DNA of 64,000 nucleotides from Microbacterium immunditiarum (GCF_013409785.1 NZ_JACCBV010000001.1:682001-746000), one strand, 5' to 3'. Positions 18,584-29,052 are shown, counted from the first letter of the stretch. A program made the numbers and translations. Notes: generated from the letters alone by a model not told the origin.

Positions 18584-20368
18584 TCAGTCGTCGAGTGTGC
18601 CGAACAGGCCCCGGCCCTTGTCCATGAGCGCCTCGTACGCCTCGCCGTAGGTCGTCGGGATCCGGGCGCCGGGATCGAACCGCGCCGTGAGCAGGCCGAG
18701 CAACCCGCGCGCGGGCGCTGTGAGCGGACGCCGCTTGTGCTTCTCGTGCGACGCCGACTCCTCGGTCTTCTCGGGGTTCGGCGGCGCGTACAGCGACTGC
18801 GGCTGCGGCCACGAGTAAGGCTGACGCGGAACCGTCGTGTTGATCGCGTTGAAGATCGGGTTCGCCGTCTCATCGCGCACGGTGAGCGGGCTCAGCCCGT
18901 GCAGGCGGCACAGCGTGTTGATGACCGACCCGTGGTGCATCTCGTCGTGGATGACCGTTCCGGAGGCGGTGTACGCGCTCACGACGACGGCCGGCACGCG
19001 CACGCCGAGGCGGTTGAACTCGAAGCCCATCTCGCCGGGACCGGAGTTGTCGGGCGGCACCGCGTCGGGTGGTGCGACGTGGTCGTATGTGCCGCCGTGC
19101 TCGTCGAACGTGATCACGAGCGCGGTGTTCATCGCGTTCGAGCCCTGAGCCGACGACGCCGTGCGGATCGCGTCGTAGACGTCCTGCACGAGCTTGTCAC
19201 CCGCACGCACATCGGACTCGGAGCTGTTGGACACGCGCATCGTCGTGCCGTCGGGCAGCTGCACCTCGCCTTCGCGCTCTTGGCCCCACGGCGGGTGCAT
19301 GTCGTTGTGGTTGTAGACCATGCGCGGCTCGATGAACGCGTAGTCGGGCAGGTTCCCGGATGCCGCGTCGGCGTAGAACTGCTCCATCACGCGGAAGTTC
19401 GTCTGCCAGTACGGCTCGAGCACGGGCGCGTGCAGCATGCCCGTGAGCGACACGAGCTGGGTCGCGTCGTAGTACACGCGCCACGTGAGCCCCGCGTCGT
19501 CGAGCCGGTTGAAGATCGTGGCCGCGGCCGGCGCGTCGATCCACTTGTAGTAGTCGTCGCCCGTGTGGTTGACCACGTACCCGTGCGACGTCGACGCGTG
19601 GAAGAACGACCGGTTGCAGAAGGTCTGCGACGGCACGCCCGCAAACCACCGGTCGTACACGGCGAACTCCCGCGCGAGCGTCGACAGCACGGGCAGCATC
19701 TCGGGGGCGAAGCCGCCCATGGCGACGCGGTACTCCTCGGGCTTGGGCTCGCGCTTCTTCGTGAGGCGGAAGTTGACGATGTAGTCCGTCACGAAGCCGC
19801 TGTTGGTCGGCTCCTGCCCGGGCGAGGGCGCGTTGTACGGATGCCGGTGGCCGTACCTCTCGACGTGGGCGTTCGACTGCGGGGCGATGATGTCGAAGAG
19901 CTGCGTGTTGACGTGCGGGTACGTTTCGCCGGGATCCGGCTGCGGCTGCTGCATCACCGTGTCGGTCGGACCGTCGTAGACGTACGCGGGGATGTCGGTC
20001 CCGTCCGGGCCCTTGTTCGAGTAGCTGCCCTGGTTGATGCCGTCGAAGTCGTCCGTCGTCTTCTCGGCGGCGGAGTACAGGCGGCCGACGATGTTGTCGA
20101 AGCTGCGGTTCTCGAACATCACGACGACGATGTGGTCGAACCCCGGAACATGTCGCGGCGGGAGCGGCGTGAACTCGGGCGGGTGCGTCGTCGCGGCCGC
20201 GGTGACGGCGGCGCCGGCGGATGCCCCGATCGCCAGCCCCGCGGCGCCGAGGCCCGCGCGGCGGAAGAACTCGCGGCGCGACGGCAGCTCGGGCGCGTCG
20301 GCGGGCGCGGCGTCATCCGGCGCGGCATCCGCCCCGTCGTCGCGCTCGTCGTTCGTCGTCCGTGCCAC
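18584..20368 (-). CDS. Tat-exported phosphoesterase (phospholipase C / acid phosphatase family)
   Basis: About 594 residues from GTG 20368 (GAGGTGGGGG just upstream; TACAAT at 20396-20401). Residues 30-60 hold a twin-arginine signal, SRREFFRRAGLGAAGLAIG, so it is exported folded. The mature part starts HIVVVMFENRSFDN, the active-site signature of the PF04185 phosphoesterases; HPYNAPSP, DRWFAGVPSQTFCNRSFFH, ITFDEHGGTYDHVAPP and the late MHHGSVINTLCRLHGL complete the family pattern. It would cleave phosphate or phospholipid esters outside the membrane. Whether it is a phospholipase C or a phosphatase cannot be settled from motifs alone. Confidence 0.88.
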   Translation of the reverse strand: MARTTNDERDDGADAAPDDAAPADAPELPSRREFFRRAGLGAAGLAIGASAGAAVTAAATTHPPEFTPLPPRHVPGFDHIVVVMFENRSFDNIVGRLYSAAEKTTDDFDGINQGSYSNKGPDGTDIPAYVYDGPTDTVMQQPQPDPGETYPHVNTQLFDIIAPQSNAHVERYGHRHPYNAPSPGQEPTNSGFVTDYIVNFRLTKKREPKPEEYRVAMGGFAPEMLPVLSTLAREFAVYDRWFAGVPSQTFCNRSFFHASTSHGYVVNHTGDDYYKWIDAPAAATIFNRLDDAGLTWRVYYDATQLVSLTGMLHAPVLEPYWQTNFRVMEQFYADAASGNLPDYAFIEPRMVYNHNDMHPPWGQEREGEVQLPDGTTMRVSNSSESDVRAGDKLVQDVYDAIRTASSAQGSNAMNTALVITFDEHGGTYDHVAPPDAVPPDNSGPGEMGFEFNRLGVRVPAVVVSAYTASGTVIHDEMHHGSVINTLCRLHGLSPLTVRDETANPIFNAINTTVPRQPYSWPQPQSLYAPPNPEKTEESASHEKHKRRPLTAPARGLLGLLTARFDPGARIPTTYGEAYEALMDKGRGLFGTLDD

Positions 20369-20395
20369 CGAGACCCCCACCTCGACTTGGCCCGA

Positions 20396-20422
20396 TTGTA
20401 GGGGCAGTCGATGGGCTAGTCT
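20396..20422. promoter_or_regulatory. divergent promoters between phosphoesterase and membrane protein
   Basis: TACAAT on the minus strand (20396-20401) would serve the phosphoesterase with a short leader, and TAGTCT on the plus strand (20417-20422) lies 6 nt before the ATG at 20429. The two -10 boxes are only 15 nt apart, so the promoters are likely to interfere. Confidence 0.6.
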
Positions 20423-20428
20423 CCCGCC

Positions 20429-21043
20429 ATGGCACCGCGACTCCGGTTCGACCGAGGCGCGCGCTACGGCGCAGCCATCGTCGGGATGCTCGCGACGACG
20501 TACCTCGCGTCGGCGACGGACTTCTCGGCGATCGTGCAGTCCGAGTCGTACGCCGGCACGATCCGCACCGACGTGCCGCTCGTGAACATCGTGCAGTTCC
20601 TGCTCATCGTGGGTGGAATGGTGGCGTCCTTGGCCCTGCTGCCCACGCCGGGGATGCGCCGCGTGGGCGGCGTGACGCTCGTGTGCGTGACGCTGTTCCT
20701 GTGGGCGACGCTCGGGCTCGAGCGGGGCGTCGGCAACATCCACGAGCCCGACGCGCTGTGGGCGTTCGTGCTGGATCAGGGCTTCGTCACGCTGCTCGCC
20801 GCCGTGGGCGGGTGGGTCATCGCCCGCGGGCGGCATCCGCTCTCGTGGATCGTCGTGATCGTCGCGATCGTGCCGCCGATCGTCGGTCCGGCGCTCATCG
20901 AGGCGGACTTCACCACTGGCGGGTACGCGCTCGTGATCCAGGCGATCGTCGTGTTCGGCGGTCTCGCCGCGGTGTGGGCGGCGGCGTGGATCGACCGGCT
21001 TCTCGAGAGGCGTCAGGCCGGGTCGTCGAGCACGAGCCGATAG
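20429..21043 (+). CDS. integral membrane protein of unknown function
   Basis: 204 residues with about five to six hydrophobic segments (about 12-30, 55-75, 80-98, 110-132, 138-156 and 165-188). The extracytoplasmic loop after helix 1 contains ATDFSAIVQSESYAGTIRTDVP. No catalytic motif or named family is recognised. TAGTCT (20417-20422) ends 6 nt before the ATG, suggesting a leaderless mRNA. The C-terminal end overlaps a small reverse-strand ORF by about 30 nt. Confidence 0.75.
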   Translation: MAPRLRFDRGARYGAAIVGMLATTYLASATDFSAIVQSESYAGTIRTDVPLVNIVQFLLIVGGMVASLALLPTPGMRRVGGVTLVCVTLFLWATLGLERGVGNIHEPDALWAFVLDQGFVTLLAAVGGWVIARGRHPLSWIVVIVAIVPPIVGPALIEADFTTGGYALVIQAIVVFGGLAAVWAAAWIDRLLERRQAGSSSTSR

Positions 21044-21150
21044 CCCATGCCGGCCTCGGTCAGCAGGCGCCGGTGGTGAGCATCGGGCACGGGCTCCCCG
21101 TCTGTGGCGAGCACGGTGCCGTCGGATGCCACGAGCCGGGCCCCCGTCAT
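21013..21150 (-). CDS. possible 45-residue protein downstream of sufU
   Basis: A short ORF (MTGARLVASDGTVLATDGEP, then PDAHHRRLLTEAGMGYRLV and LDDPA) begins 31 nt after the sufU stop on the same strand. The frame stays open upstream to within sufU as KAREAFG before the ATG, without another start codon, and its composition looks protein-like. It has no clear ribosome binding site. It could be a small suf-operon gene, the remnant of a longer one, or chance. No family is recognised. Confidence 0.35.
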   Translation of the reverse strand: MTGARLVASDGTVLATDGEPVPDAHHRRLLTEAGMGYRLVLDDPA

Positions 21151-21181
21151 GCCGAACGCCTCGCGCGCCTTCGTGACGACG

Positions 21182-22920
<1,739 letters not shown>

Positions 22921-22966
22921 CTACGCCGGGGCGGGGCATCCGGCTCTGCCCGGGTGTTCCGATCGC

Positions 22967-23046
22967 CGAGTGCACGACTTGCCGCCGAGCGCACGCCCTG
23001 GCCGCGCACGCGACCCGTGCACTCGGCGCGCCGCCGTGCACTCGCG
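22967..23046. repeat. four-armed GTGCACTCG repeat, copy 1
   Basis: CGAGTGCACGAC (22967-22978) and CGAGCGCACGC (22986-22996) run forward; CGTGCACTCGGCG (23016-23028) and CGTGCACTCGCG (23035-23046) run in reverse. It lies between the divergent sufS and VanZ genes. Related copies are at 25525 and 38692. Confidence 0.8.
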
Positions 23047-23135
23047 AGGACGGCGAAGCGCCTCACGGCCGCTCCAGACTCGAGCGCGACGCGAGGACAA
23101 CGGGCCGCGTGGGCGCCCCGCCGTAGACTCGCTGC

Positions 23136-24203
23136 GTGGACGACAGGGTCGGCCTCGGACTCGTGGCGATGCTGATCGGAGTGCTGATCGGAGTCGCACT
23201 CCTCGTGCCGTTCGTCGCCCTCAGCTACCGGCGTCGGGGCAGGCTCGGGGCCGGGCGAGCGAGCCTGTGGTTCGCGGCGCTCGTCTACTTCTTCGCGATC
23301 TGGACCTACACTCTGCTGCCGCTCCCAGACCCGGACGCCGTGACGTGTGCCGGCGCGAACCTCGACCCGTTCGCGTTCGTCGACGACATCGGGCGCGCCG
23401 TCGGGCCCACAGGCCCCGTGCTCACCGACCCTGCGCTGCTGCAGCTCCTGCTCAACGTCGTGCTCTTCGTGCCGCTCGGCTTCTTCGTGCGCGTGCTGGG
23501 CGGACGCGGCATCGTCGTCGCGGGGCTCGTCGGGCTCGGCGTATCCGCGTTCATCGAGACGACCCAGCTCACCGGCGTGTGGGGCCTTTACCCGTGCGCC
23601 TATCGCGTGTTCGACGTCGACGACCTGCTCACGAACACGGTCGGCGCGCTCCTCGGATCCGTCGTGGGACTCATCGTGCCCAAGAGCCGGCGCGGCATGT
23701 CGCGCCTGCCCGACGCCGATCTGCCGCGGCCAGTCACACGCCGTCGGCGGCTGCTGGGGATGCTGTGCGACGTCCTCGGCGCCGCCCTGACGTCCTGGGC
23801 GTCCGCAGTGATCGTGCAGGCGGCGCTCTACGCGCTCGGCGCGCACGAGGAGGTCGCCGACGGAACCGCCGCGGGCGTCGTGGGCGACGTGACCGCGATC
23901 GTCATCTGGTTCCTCGTCATCATGACGACCGGCCGTTCCGTGGGCGACTTCGCGGTGCTGCTGCGGTTCGAGGGCACGACCTACCCCGTGTGGCTCGCGC
24001 GGCTGCTCCGCTTCGCGGGTGGAATCGGGGGGTACCTCGTCCTCGTCGCCCTGCCCGGCGCATGGGGGCTTGTCGGAGGGATCTTCGCCGCGCTGTCTCT
24101 CGTCCTCATGCTCACGACCGACGATCGCGGCGGCCTCCCGGGGATCGTGTCAGGACAGAAGCTCGTCGACGCGCGCGTGCGAGAGCTGCTCGAGTACGGG
24201 TGA
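23136..24203 (+). CDS. VanZ-like and RDD-like membrane protein
   Basis: A 355-residue polytopic protein. Residues about 1-185 match VanZ: a first helix, then YFFAIWTYTLLPLPD, LLNVVLFVPLGFFVRVLGG, SAFIETTQL and VFDVDDLLTNTVGALLG. The C-terminal part (about 205-345) has three more helices starting RRRLLGMLCDVLGAALTSW and resembles an RDD domain. Such VanZ-RDD fusions occur in Actinobacteria; VanZ proper gives low-level teicoplanin resistance, but the role here is unknown. TAGACT (23124-23129) is 6 nt before GTG 23136, a leaderless arrangement. Confidence 0.82.
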   Translation: MDDRVGLGLVAMLIGVLIGVALLVPFVALSYRRRGRLGAGRASLWFAALVYFFAIWTYTLLPLPDPDAVTCAGANLDPFAFVDDIGRAVGPTGPVLTDPALLQLLLNVVLFVPLGFFVRVLGGRGIVVAGLVGLGVSAFIETTQLTGVWGLYPCAYRVFDVDDLLTNTVGALLGSVVGLIVPKSRRGMSRLPDADLPRPVTRRRRLLGMLCDVLGAALTSWASAVIVQAALYALGAHEEVADGTAAGVVGDVTAIVIWFLVIMTTGRSVGDFAVLLRFEGTTYPVWLARLLRFAGGIGGYLVLVALPGAWGLVGGIFAALSLVLMLTTDDRGGLPGIVSGQKLVDARVRELLEYG

Positions 24204-24221
24204 CGGATGCCGCGGCATCCG
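24204..24221. terminator. CGGATGCCGCGGCATCCG palindrome between converging genes
   Basis: A perfect 18-bp palindrome directly after the VanZ stop and 5 nt before the M20 stop. It is an inverted pair of the GGATGCC word and probably terminates both genes. Confidence 0.7.
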
Positions 24222-24226
24222 CGCCG

Positions 24227-25489
24227 CTACTTCGCCTCGGCCGGCTCGCCCTCCGGGGCCCCCAGGAACTCCCGCGCCGCGACCACCAGCGCGTCGACGC
24301 CCCGCTCGATCGTCGGGTGCAGCACGGGTGCGAAGAACGGCGAGTGGTTGGTGGGGATCGCGCTCTCAAGCGTGCCGGATGCCTTCGCCTCCGCGAACTT
24401 CTCGGGGTCGATGCCGCCCCAGAACCAGTACACGAGCGGAACGCCCGCCTCGCGAGCGAACCACGAGACGTCCTCGCTGCCGGTGAACATGCCCGGGTCG
24501 ACGACGGTCCCCTCGCCGAACGCGCCGTTGAAGGCGTGCGTGAGCCGCGTCGTCGCGACGGGGTCGTTGATCGTCGGGGGAAGCGTGTGGTCGGTGACGA
24601 TGGTCGGCGGGACCTCCGCACCGGATGCCGCGGCCTCGGCCCGCACGATGCGCTCGACCTTCTCGAGCACGCGCTCGCGGGCCGCGTCGTCAGGGTAGCG
24701 CAGGCTGAGCTCGAGCGTCGCCTCGGCGGGGATGATGTTGTTCTTGAGGCCCGCGTGGATCGAGCCGACCGTCACGACGGCGACGTCGCGCGGGTCGATC
24801 TCGCGCGACACGATCGTCTGCAGCCGCATGACGGTCGCCGCGGCCATCACGACGGGGTCGATCGTCGAGTGCGGGCGCGATCCGTGGCCGCCGCGGCCGA
24901 AGAGCGTGACGGTGAGCCCGTCGGAGGCCGCCATCTGCGTGCCCGGGCGCACGCCGATCGTGCCCGCCGGCAACGGGGTGATGTGCTGGCCGAGGACGAT
25001 GTCGGGCTTGGGGAACCGGTCGAGCACGCCGTCGGCGATCATCGACTGCGCGCCGGCCCCGTGCTCCTCCGCGGGCTGGAACACGGCGACGACCGTCCCA
25101 GCCCATTCGTCCTTCGTCGCGACGAGCCGCTCGAGCGCGCCGAGCATCGCGGTCACGTGCATGTCGTGTCCGCACGCGTGCATGACCGGGACATCCGTGC
25201 CGGAGGCGTCGACGCCGCGCGCGGTGCTCGCGTACTCGAGGCCCGTCCGCTCCTCGACGGGCAGGGCGTCCATGTCGGCGCGCAGCCACACGACGGGTCG
25301 GTCGGTCCCTGAGCCTGTCGAAGGGTTGCGGATCACCGCCGCGACGCCCGTCTTGCCGATGCCCTCCTCGAACTCGATCCCGAGATCGGTGAGGTGCTGG
25401 GTGACGATCCCCGCGGTGCGCGTCTCTTGAAACGAGAGCTCCGGGTGCCGGTGCAGGTCGATGTACAGCGCCTCGAGGTCTATCGTCAT
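24227..25489 (-). CDS. M20 family amidohydrolase (hippurate hydrolase-like)
   Basis: About 420 residues from ATG 25489, a zinc-dependent amidase of the M20D group that releases amino acids from N-acyl or conjugated substrates. It contains LHRHPELSFQE, LRADMDALPVEE, MHACGHDMHVTAMLG and FQPAEEHGAGAQSM, which hold the metal ligands and catalytic Glu. TAGGCT (minus strand, 25497-25502) is 7 nt before the ATG, so the longer frame to 25552 is rejected. Residues about 55-62 (NPSTGSGT) are encoded by a CCCTGAGCCTGTCGAAGGG repeat inserted between strands. Confidence 0.9.
   Translation of the reverse strand: MTIDLEALYIDLHRHPELSFQETRTAGIVTQHLTDLGIEFEEGIGKTGVAAVIRNPSTGSGTDRPVVWLRADMDALPVEERTGLEYASTARGVDASGTDVPVMHACGHDMHVTAMLGALERLVATKDEWAGTVVAVFQPAEEHGAGAQSMIADGVLDRFPKPDIVLGQHITPLPAGTIGVRPGTQMAASDGLTVTLFGRGGHGSRPHSTIDPVVMAAATVMRLQTIVSREIDPRDVAVVTVGSIHAGLKNNIIPAEATLELSLRYPDDAARERVLEKVERIVRAEAAASGAEVPPTIVTDHTLPPTINDPVATTRLTHAFNGAFGEGTVVDPGMFTGSEDVSWFAREAGVPLVYWFWGGIDPEKFAEAKASGTLESAIPTNHSPFFAPVLHPTIERGVDALVVAAREFLGAPEGEPAEAK
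25307..25325. repeat. CCCTGAGCCTGTCGAAGGG repeat inside the M20 gene
   Basis: A 19-nt word with CCCT/AAGGG ends, well known as an abundant dispersed repeat in high-GC Actinobacteria and sphingomonads. Here it lies in frame and adds a Ser/Gly loop. Confidence 0.65.
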
Positions 25490-25524
25490 GCGGACGAGCC
25501 TAGCCGGGAGGCTCTTTCCGGCGC

Positions 25525-25604
25525 CGAGTGCACGACTTCCCGTCGAGTGCACGGACTGGGCGCGTCGCGAAGCCGTGCCCTGGACGCGAAGCCGTGCACT
25601 CGCG
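25525..25604. repeat. four-armed GTGCACTCG repeat, copy 2
   Basis: Forward CGAGTGCACGAC (25525-25536) and CGAGTGCACG (25544-25553); reversed CGTGCCCTGGACG (25574-25586, diverged) and CGTGCACTCGCG (25593-25604). It lies between the LacI stop and the M20 start. Confidence 0.75.
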
Positions 25605-25632
25605 AACGTGGAGCGGGGAAGGGGGCCGGTGC

Positions 25633-26661
25633 TCAGCCCTCGCGCTCGGACGGGCGCGAAGTCGAGCCGCGCACGATGAGCTCGAACGGAAGCCGGCCGG
25701 GCTCGTGGATCGGGGGCGCCTCGTCCTTCGTCTCCAGCGCCTCGAGGATCGCCTCGGCGGCCCGCTCCCCCTGCCCGAGCGGGAACTGGTCGATCGTGGT
25801 CAGGCGGAAGAACTCGCCGAGCTCGTGCCCGTCGATGCCGATGACCGAAAGGTCCTCGGGCACGCGATAGCCGAGCTCGCGCGCGGCGAGGATGGCCCCG
25901 ATGGCCATCTCATCGGATGCCGCGAAGATCGCCGTCGGGCGCTCGCCGGGTCGCCCGAGCAGCTGCTTCGCCGCGCGGAACCCGCCCTCGATCGTGAAGT
26001 CGGCGGGCTCGTACAGCGCGGGGTGCGCCGGGATCCCGGCATCCGCCAGCGCCTGCTCGAAGCCCTGGCGCCGACGCGTCGGGATGTGGAAGTCGATGTC
26101 GAACTCGGGGCTCGCGCCGATGTGCGCGATGTCGCGGTGTCCGAGCGCGATGAGGTGCTCGGTCGCGAGCCGCGCGACGGCGATGTCGTCGACCGTGAGG
26201 GTCGTGAGGCGGGGGTTGGGCCCGCCGATCGCGATCACGGGAAGGTCGAGCTCGCGCAGGCGCTCCGTCTCGTCGTCGCCGAGCTCGATCGAGATCGCGA
26301 CGACCCCGTCGACGCGCTGCCGCCGCAGGAACGTCTCGAAGATCACGCGCCGCTGCTCGCGGTCGGCCGTGAGGCTGTAGAGCGTGATGTCGTAGCCCCG
26401 CCGCATGAGCGTGTTCGCGATGCCGCTCAGCACCGTCGAGAAGAACCACCGGTCGAGGAACGGCACGAGCACGCCGATGTTGCGCGTGCGGCCCGACGCG
26501 AGGCTCGACGCGGACGACGACACGACGTAGCCGAGGCTCTTCGCGGCCGACTCGACCCGGGCGCGGGTCGTCGGCGAAACCTGGCCGCGGCCGCTCAGGG
26601 CGCGCGAGACCGTCGCGGTCGACACACCCGCCAGGCGGGCGACCTCATCGATGCTGACCAT
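25633..26661 (-). CDS. LacI family repressor of the alpha-glucosidase locus
   Basis: 342 residues from ATG 26661, with AAGGAG 8-9 nt upstream. The N-terminal headpiece is MVSIDEVARLAGVSTATVSR with ALSGRGQVSPTTRARV; the sugar-binding core follows with NIGVLVPFLDRWFF, FAASDEMAIGAILAA and LSVIGIDGHELGEFF. The ORF could extend to 27090, but this overlaps the GH13 gene. It lies 53 nt downstream of that gene on the same strand, so it is probably co-transcribed and represses the operon through the operator at 28421-28434. The inducer is likely an alpha-glucoside such as maltose or isomaltose, by context only. Confidence 0.93.
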   Translation of the reverse strand: MVSIDEVARLAGVSTATVSRALSGRGQVSPTTRARVESAAKSLGYVVSSSASSLASGRTRNIGVLVPFLDRWFFSTVLSGIANTLMRRGYDITLYSLTADREQRRVIFETFLRRQRVDGVVAISIELGDDETERLRELDLPVIAIGGPNPRLTTLTVDDIAVARLATEHLIALGHRDIAHIGASPEFDIDFHIPTRRRQGFEQALADAGIPAHPALYEPADFTIEGGFRAAKQLLGRPGERPTAIFAASDEMAIGAILAARELGYRVPEDLSVIGIDGHELGEFFRLTTIDQFPLGQGERAAEAILEALETKDEAPPIHEPGRLPFELIVRGSTSRPSEREG

Positions 26662-26714
26662 GCGCGCTCCTTCGCGGCGTTCCCCAGACGGCCGGCTCCG
26701 TCGATCCTGCCGGA

Positions 26715-28406
26715 TCAGCCCTCCGCGAGCCACACCGCCGTGTCGGTCGGAAGCAGATTGCCGTCGAGGGGACCACTCGCGACCACGACCGTACCCGCGG
26801 GCAGCTCGACAGGCTCCTCGCCGAAGTTCACGACGACCGTGACGTCGCCGTTGCGGAATGAGACGACCTCCGGGTCGGAATCGATCCACTCGAGCCGGCC
26901 CGCACCGAGCCCGTGCGCACGGCGCGCGGCGAGCAGGCTCTTGTAGAGCTCGAGCGTCGAACCCGCCACGCCGTTCTGCGCGTCGCGCGCGAGCGTCGCC
27001 CACTCGGCCGGCTGCGGCAGCCACGAGGCACCCGTCGCGCTGAAGCCGTAGGCGGGGGCAGCCGACGTCCACGGGATCGGCACGCGGCATCCGTCACGTC
27101 CGTATCGCTCGCCGTTCGTGCGGAACCACGTCGGGTCCTGCCGAGCCTCGCCGGGGATGTCGATGACCTCGGGAAGGCCGAGCTCCTCGCCCTGGTAGAG
27201 GTAGGCCGAGCCGGGCAGCGCGAGCATGAGCGTCGTCGCGGCGCGGGCGCGGCGCAGACCGACCTCGGGGATCGGCTTGCCGGGCGAGTCCGGTCCGATG
27301 CCGTGGCCCTGCGGGTTCTCGGCGGTGAGCGCGAGGCGCGACGCGTGGCGCACGACGTCGTGGTTCGAGAGCACCCACGTGCTCGGAGCGCCCACGGCGG
27401 AGTAAGCGGCGAGGGACTCGTCGATCACGCGGCGCTGGGCCTCGGGGTCCCACTTCGTCTCGAGGTAGTTGAAGTTGAACGCCTGGTGCATCTCATCGGG
27501 ACGCACCCACAGCGCGGTCTTCTCGGCGTCGGGCAGCCACGCCTCCGCGCACAGCGCGCGGTCTCCGTCGTACTCGGCGACGAGGCGGTGCCAGTCGCGG
27601 TAGATCTCGTGCACGCCCTCCTGCCCCCAGTACGGCACGTCGGCCTCTTCGCCGCCCATCGCGTCGGCGTTCTCGGGGTGGTGGTAGTCGGGCAGGCCCT
27701 CGGCCTTGATCAAGCCGTGCGCGACGTCGACGCGGAAGCCGTCGACCCCGCGGTCGAGCCAGAAGCGCAGGATGCGGCGGAACTCCTCGCGCACCTCCTC
27801 GTTCGTCCAGTCGAAGTCGGGCTGTGACGGGTCGAACAGGTGCAGGTACCACTGCCCCGGAGTGCCGTCGGGCTCGGTGACGCGCGTCCACGCCGGACCG
27901 CCGAACACCGAGTCCCAGTTGTTCGGCGGCAGCTCGCCGTTCTCGCCCTTGCCGTCGCGGAACATGTACCGCGCGCGCTCGCGGCTGCCGGAGGCGGCCT
28001 TGAGCGCCTGCTGGAACCACACGTGCTGATCGGACGAGTGGTTGGGGACGAGGTCGACGATGAGGCGGATGCCCCGCGCATGCGCCTGCGCGAGCATCTC
28101 GTCGAAGTCGTCGAGGCTTCCGAACAGCGGGTCGACGTCGCAGTAGTCGGAGACGTCGTACCCCGCGTCCTTCTGCGGCGACCGCTGGAACGGGCTCAGC
28201 CAGATCGCGTCGACACCGAGGTCGCGGAGGTCGTCGAGGTGCGCGGTGATGCCGGCGAGGTCGCCGATGCCGTCGCCCGAGAGGTCGGCGAACGACCGCG
28301 GGTAGATCTGGTAGATGACGGCCGTGCGCCACCATTCGGAACCCGGAAGAGCCGGCAGCTGCGCCGCGTCGGGCCGGGTCGTGGCATCCGTCTTCGTCGA
28401 AGTCAT
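26715..28406 (-). CDS. GH13 alpha-glucosidase
   Basis: 563 residues from ATG 28406. A cytosolic retaining glucosidase that would hydrolyse imported maltose, isomaltose or short oligosaccharides. The catalytic residues are in place: nucleophile D227 (GFRVDVAHG), acid/base E288 (CAEAW) and transition-state stabiliser D350 (SNHDVVRH). YQIYPRSFADLSGDGIGDLAGI at the start and VDLVPNHSSDQH are subfamily signatures of the oligo-1,6-/alpha-glucosidase group. No signal peptide. A LacI-type operator lies 15 nt upstream of the start. No linked transporter gene is present in the window. Confidence 0.93.
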   Translation of the reverse strand: MTSTKTDATTRPDAAQLPALPGSEWWRTAVIYQIYPRSFADLSGDGIGDLAGITAHLDDLRDLGVDAIWLSPFQRSPQKDAGYDVSDYCDVDPLFGSLDDFDEMLAQAHARGIRLIVDLVPNHSSDQHVWFQQALKAASGSRERARYMFRDGKGENGELPPNNWDSVFGGPAWTRVTEPDGTPGQWYLHLFDPSQPDFDWTNEEVREEFRRILRFWLDRGVDGFRVDVAHGLIKAEGLPDYHHPENADAMGGEEADVPYWGQEGVHEIYRDWHRLVAEYDGDRALCAEAWLPDAEKTALWVRPDEMHQAFNFNYLETKWDPEAQRRVIDESLAAYSAVGAPSTWVLSNHDVVRHASRLALTAENPQGHGIGPDSPGKPIPEVGLRRARAATTLMLALPGSAYLYQGEELGLPEVIDIPGEARQDPTWFRTNGERYGRDGCRVPIPWTSAAPAYGFSATGASWLPQPAEWATLARDAQNGVAGSTLELYKSLLAARRAHGLGAGRLEWIDSDPEVVSFRNGDVTVVVNFGEEPVELPAGTVVVASGPLDGNLLPTDTAVWLAEG

Positions 28407-28420
28407 GCGGTACACCATAC

Positions 28421-28434
28421 TGCAAGCGCTTACA
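28421..28434. promoter_or_regulatory. LacI-family operator TGCAAGCGCTTACA
   Basis: A palindrome with the central GCGC/AAGCGCTT core recognised by LacI-family repressors, 14 nt before the GH13 start. The divergent apt gene begins 70 nt to the right, so it might also be affected. Confidence 0.8.
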
Positions 28435-28503
28435 TTCTCAGACTCCGAGTTCGCTCATCGGCCGCCGGGGCGGCGCCCCGGGGTGCGCGACTATCGTGGG
28501 CGG

Positions 28504-29025
28504 GTGCCCTCCGCCGAATCGCTCGCCCGCGCCGAATCGCTCATCCGCACGATTCCGGACTACCCCGAGCCGGGCGTGCTCTTCCGCGACATCACGCCGC
28601 TGCTCGCGGACCGCGACGCGCTGCGGGCGACGATCGACGCGATGATCGAGCCGTTCGAGGGACGGTTCGACGTCGTCGCGGGGGTCGAGGCGCGCGGGTT
28701 CATCCTCGCGGGCGCCGCCGCGATCGCCGCCGGAGTGGGTCTCGTGCCGATCCGCAAGGCGGGCAAGCTGCCGCGGCCGGCGGCATCCGTCTCCTACGAG
28801 CTCGAGTACGGCACCGCGACGATCGAGTGCCACGACGACATCGCGCCGGGCACGCGCGTGCTGCTCATCGACGACGTGCTGGCGACCGGGGGCACGCTCG
28901 TCGCGGCACACGAGCTCGTCGCGCGGCTCGGTGCCGAAGTCGTCGGCACCACGGTGCTCATGGAGCTCGAAGCGCTCGGCGGGCGTGCGCTCGTCGGCGA
29001 CGTGCACGCCGTGTTCACGGCCTGA
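28504..29025 (+). CDS. apt: adenine phosphoribosyltransferase
   Basis: 173 residues from GTG 28504. Salvages adenine to AMP using PRPP. IRTIPDYPEPGVLFRDITPLLAD at the N-terminus, GVEARGFILAGAAA, and the PRPP loop VLLIDDVLATGGT (residues about 119-131) are all intact, and length is normal. TATCGT (28492-28497) ends 6 nt before GTG and there is no Shine-Dalgarno, so the mRNA is probably leaderless. In many Actinobacteria apt sits next to relA; here it lies alone between sugar genes. Upstream in-frame codons to 28315 are not used. Confidence 0.95.
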   Translation: MPSAESLARAESLIRTIPDYPEPGVLFRDITPLLADRDALRATIDAMIEPFEGRFDVVAGVEARGFILAGAAAIAAGVGLVPIRKAGKLPRPAASVSYELEYGTATIECHDDIAPGTRVLLIDDVLATGGTLVAAHELVARLGAEVVGTTVLMELEALGGRALVGDVHAVFTA

Positions 29026-29052
29026 CGCCCCCGCGGCGAAGGGGCGCGTCAG
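29022..29052. terminator. terminator between apt and the converging dehydrogenase
   Basis: CTGACGCCCCC (29022-29032) pairs with GGGGCGCGTCAG (29041-29052) with one bulge. It spans both stop codons and can act in both directions. Confidence 0.7.
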
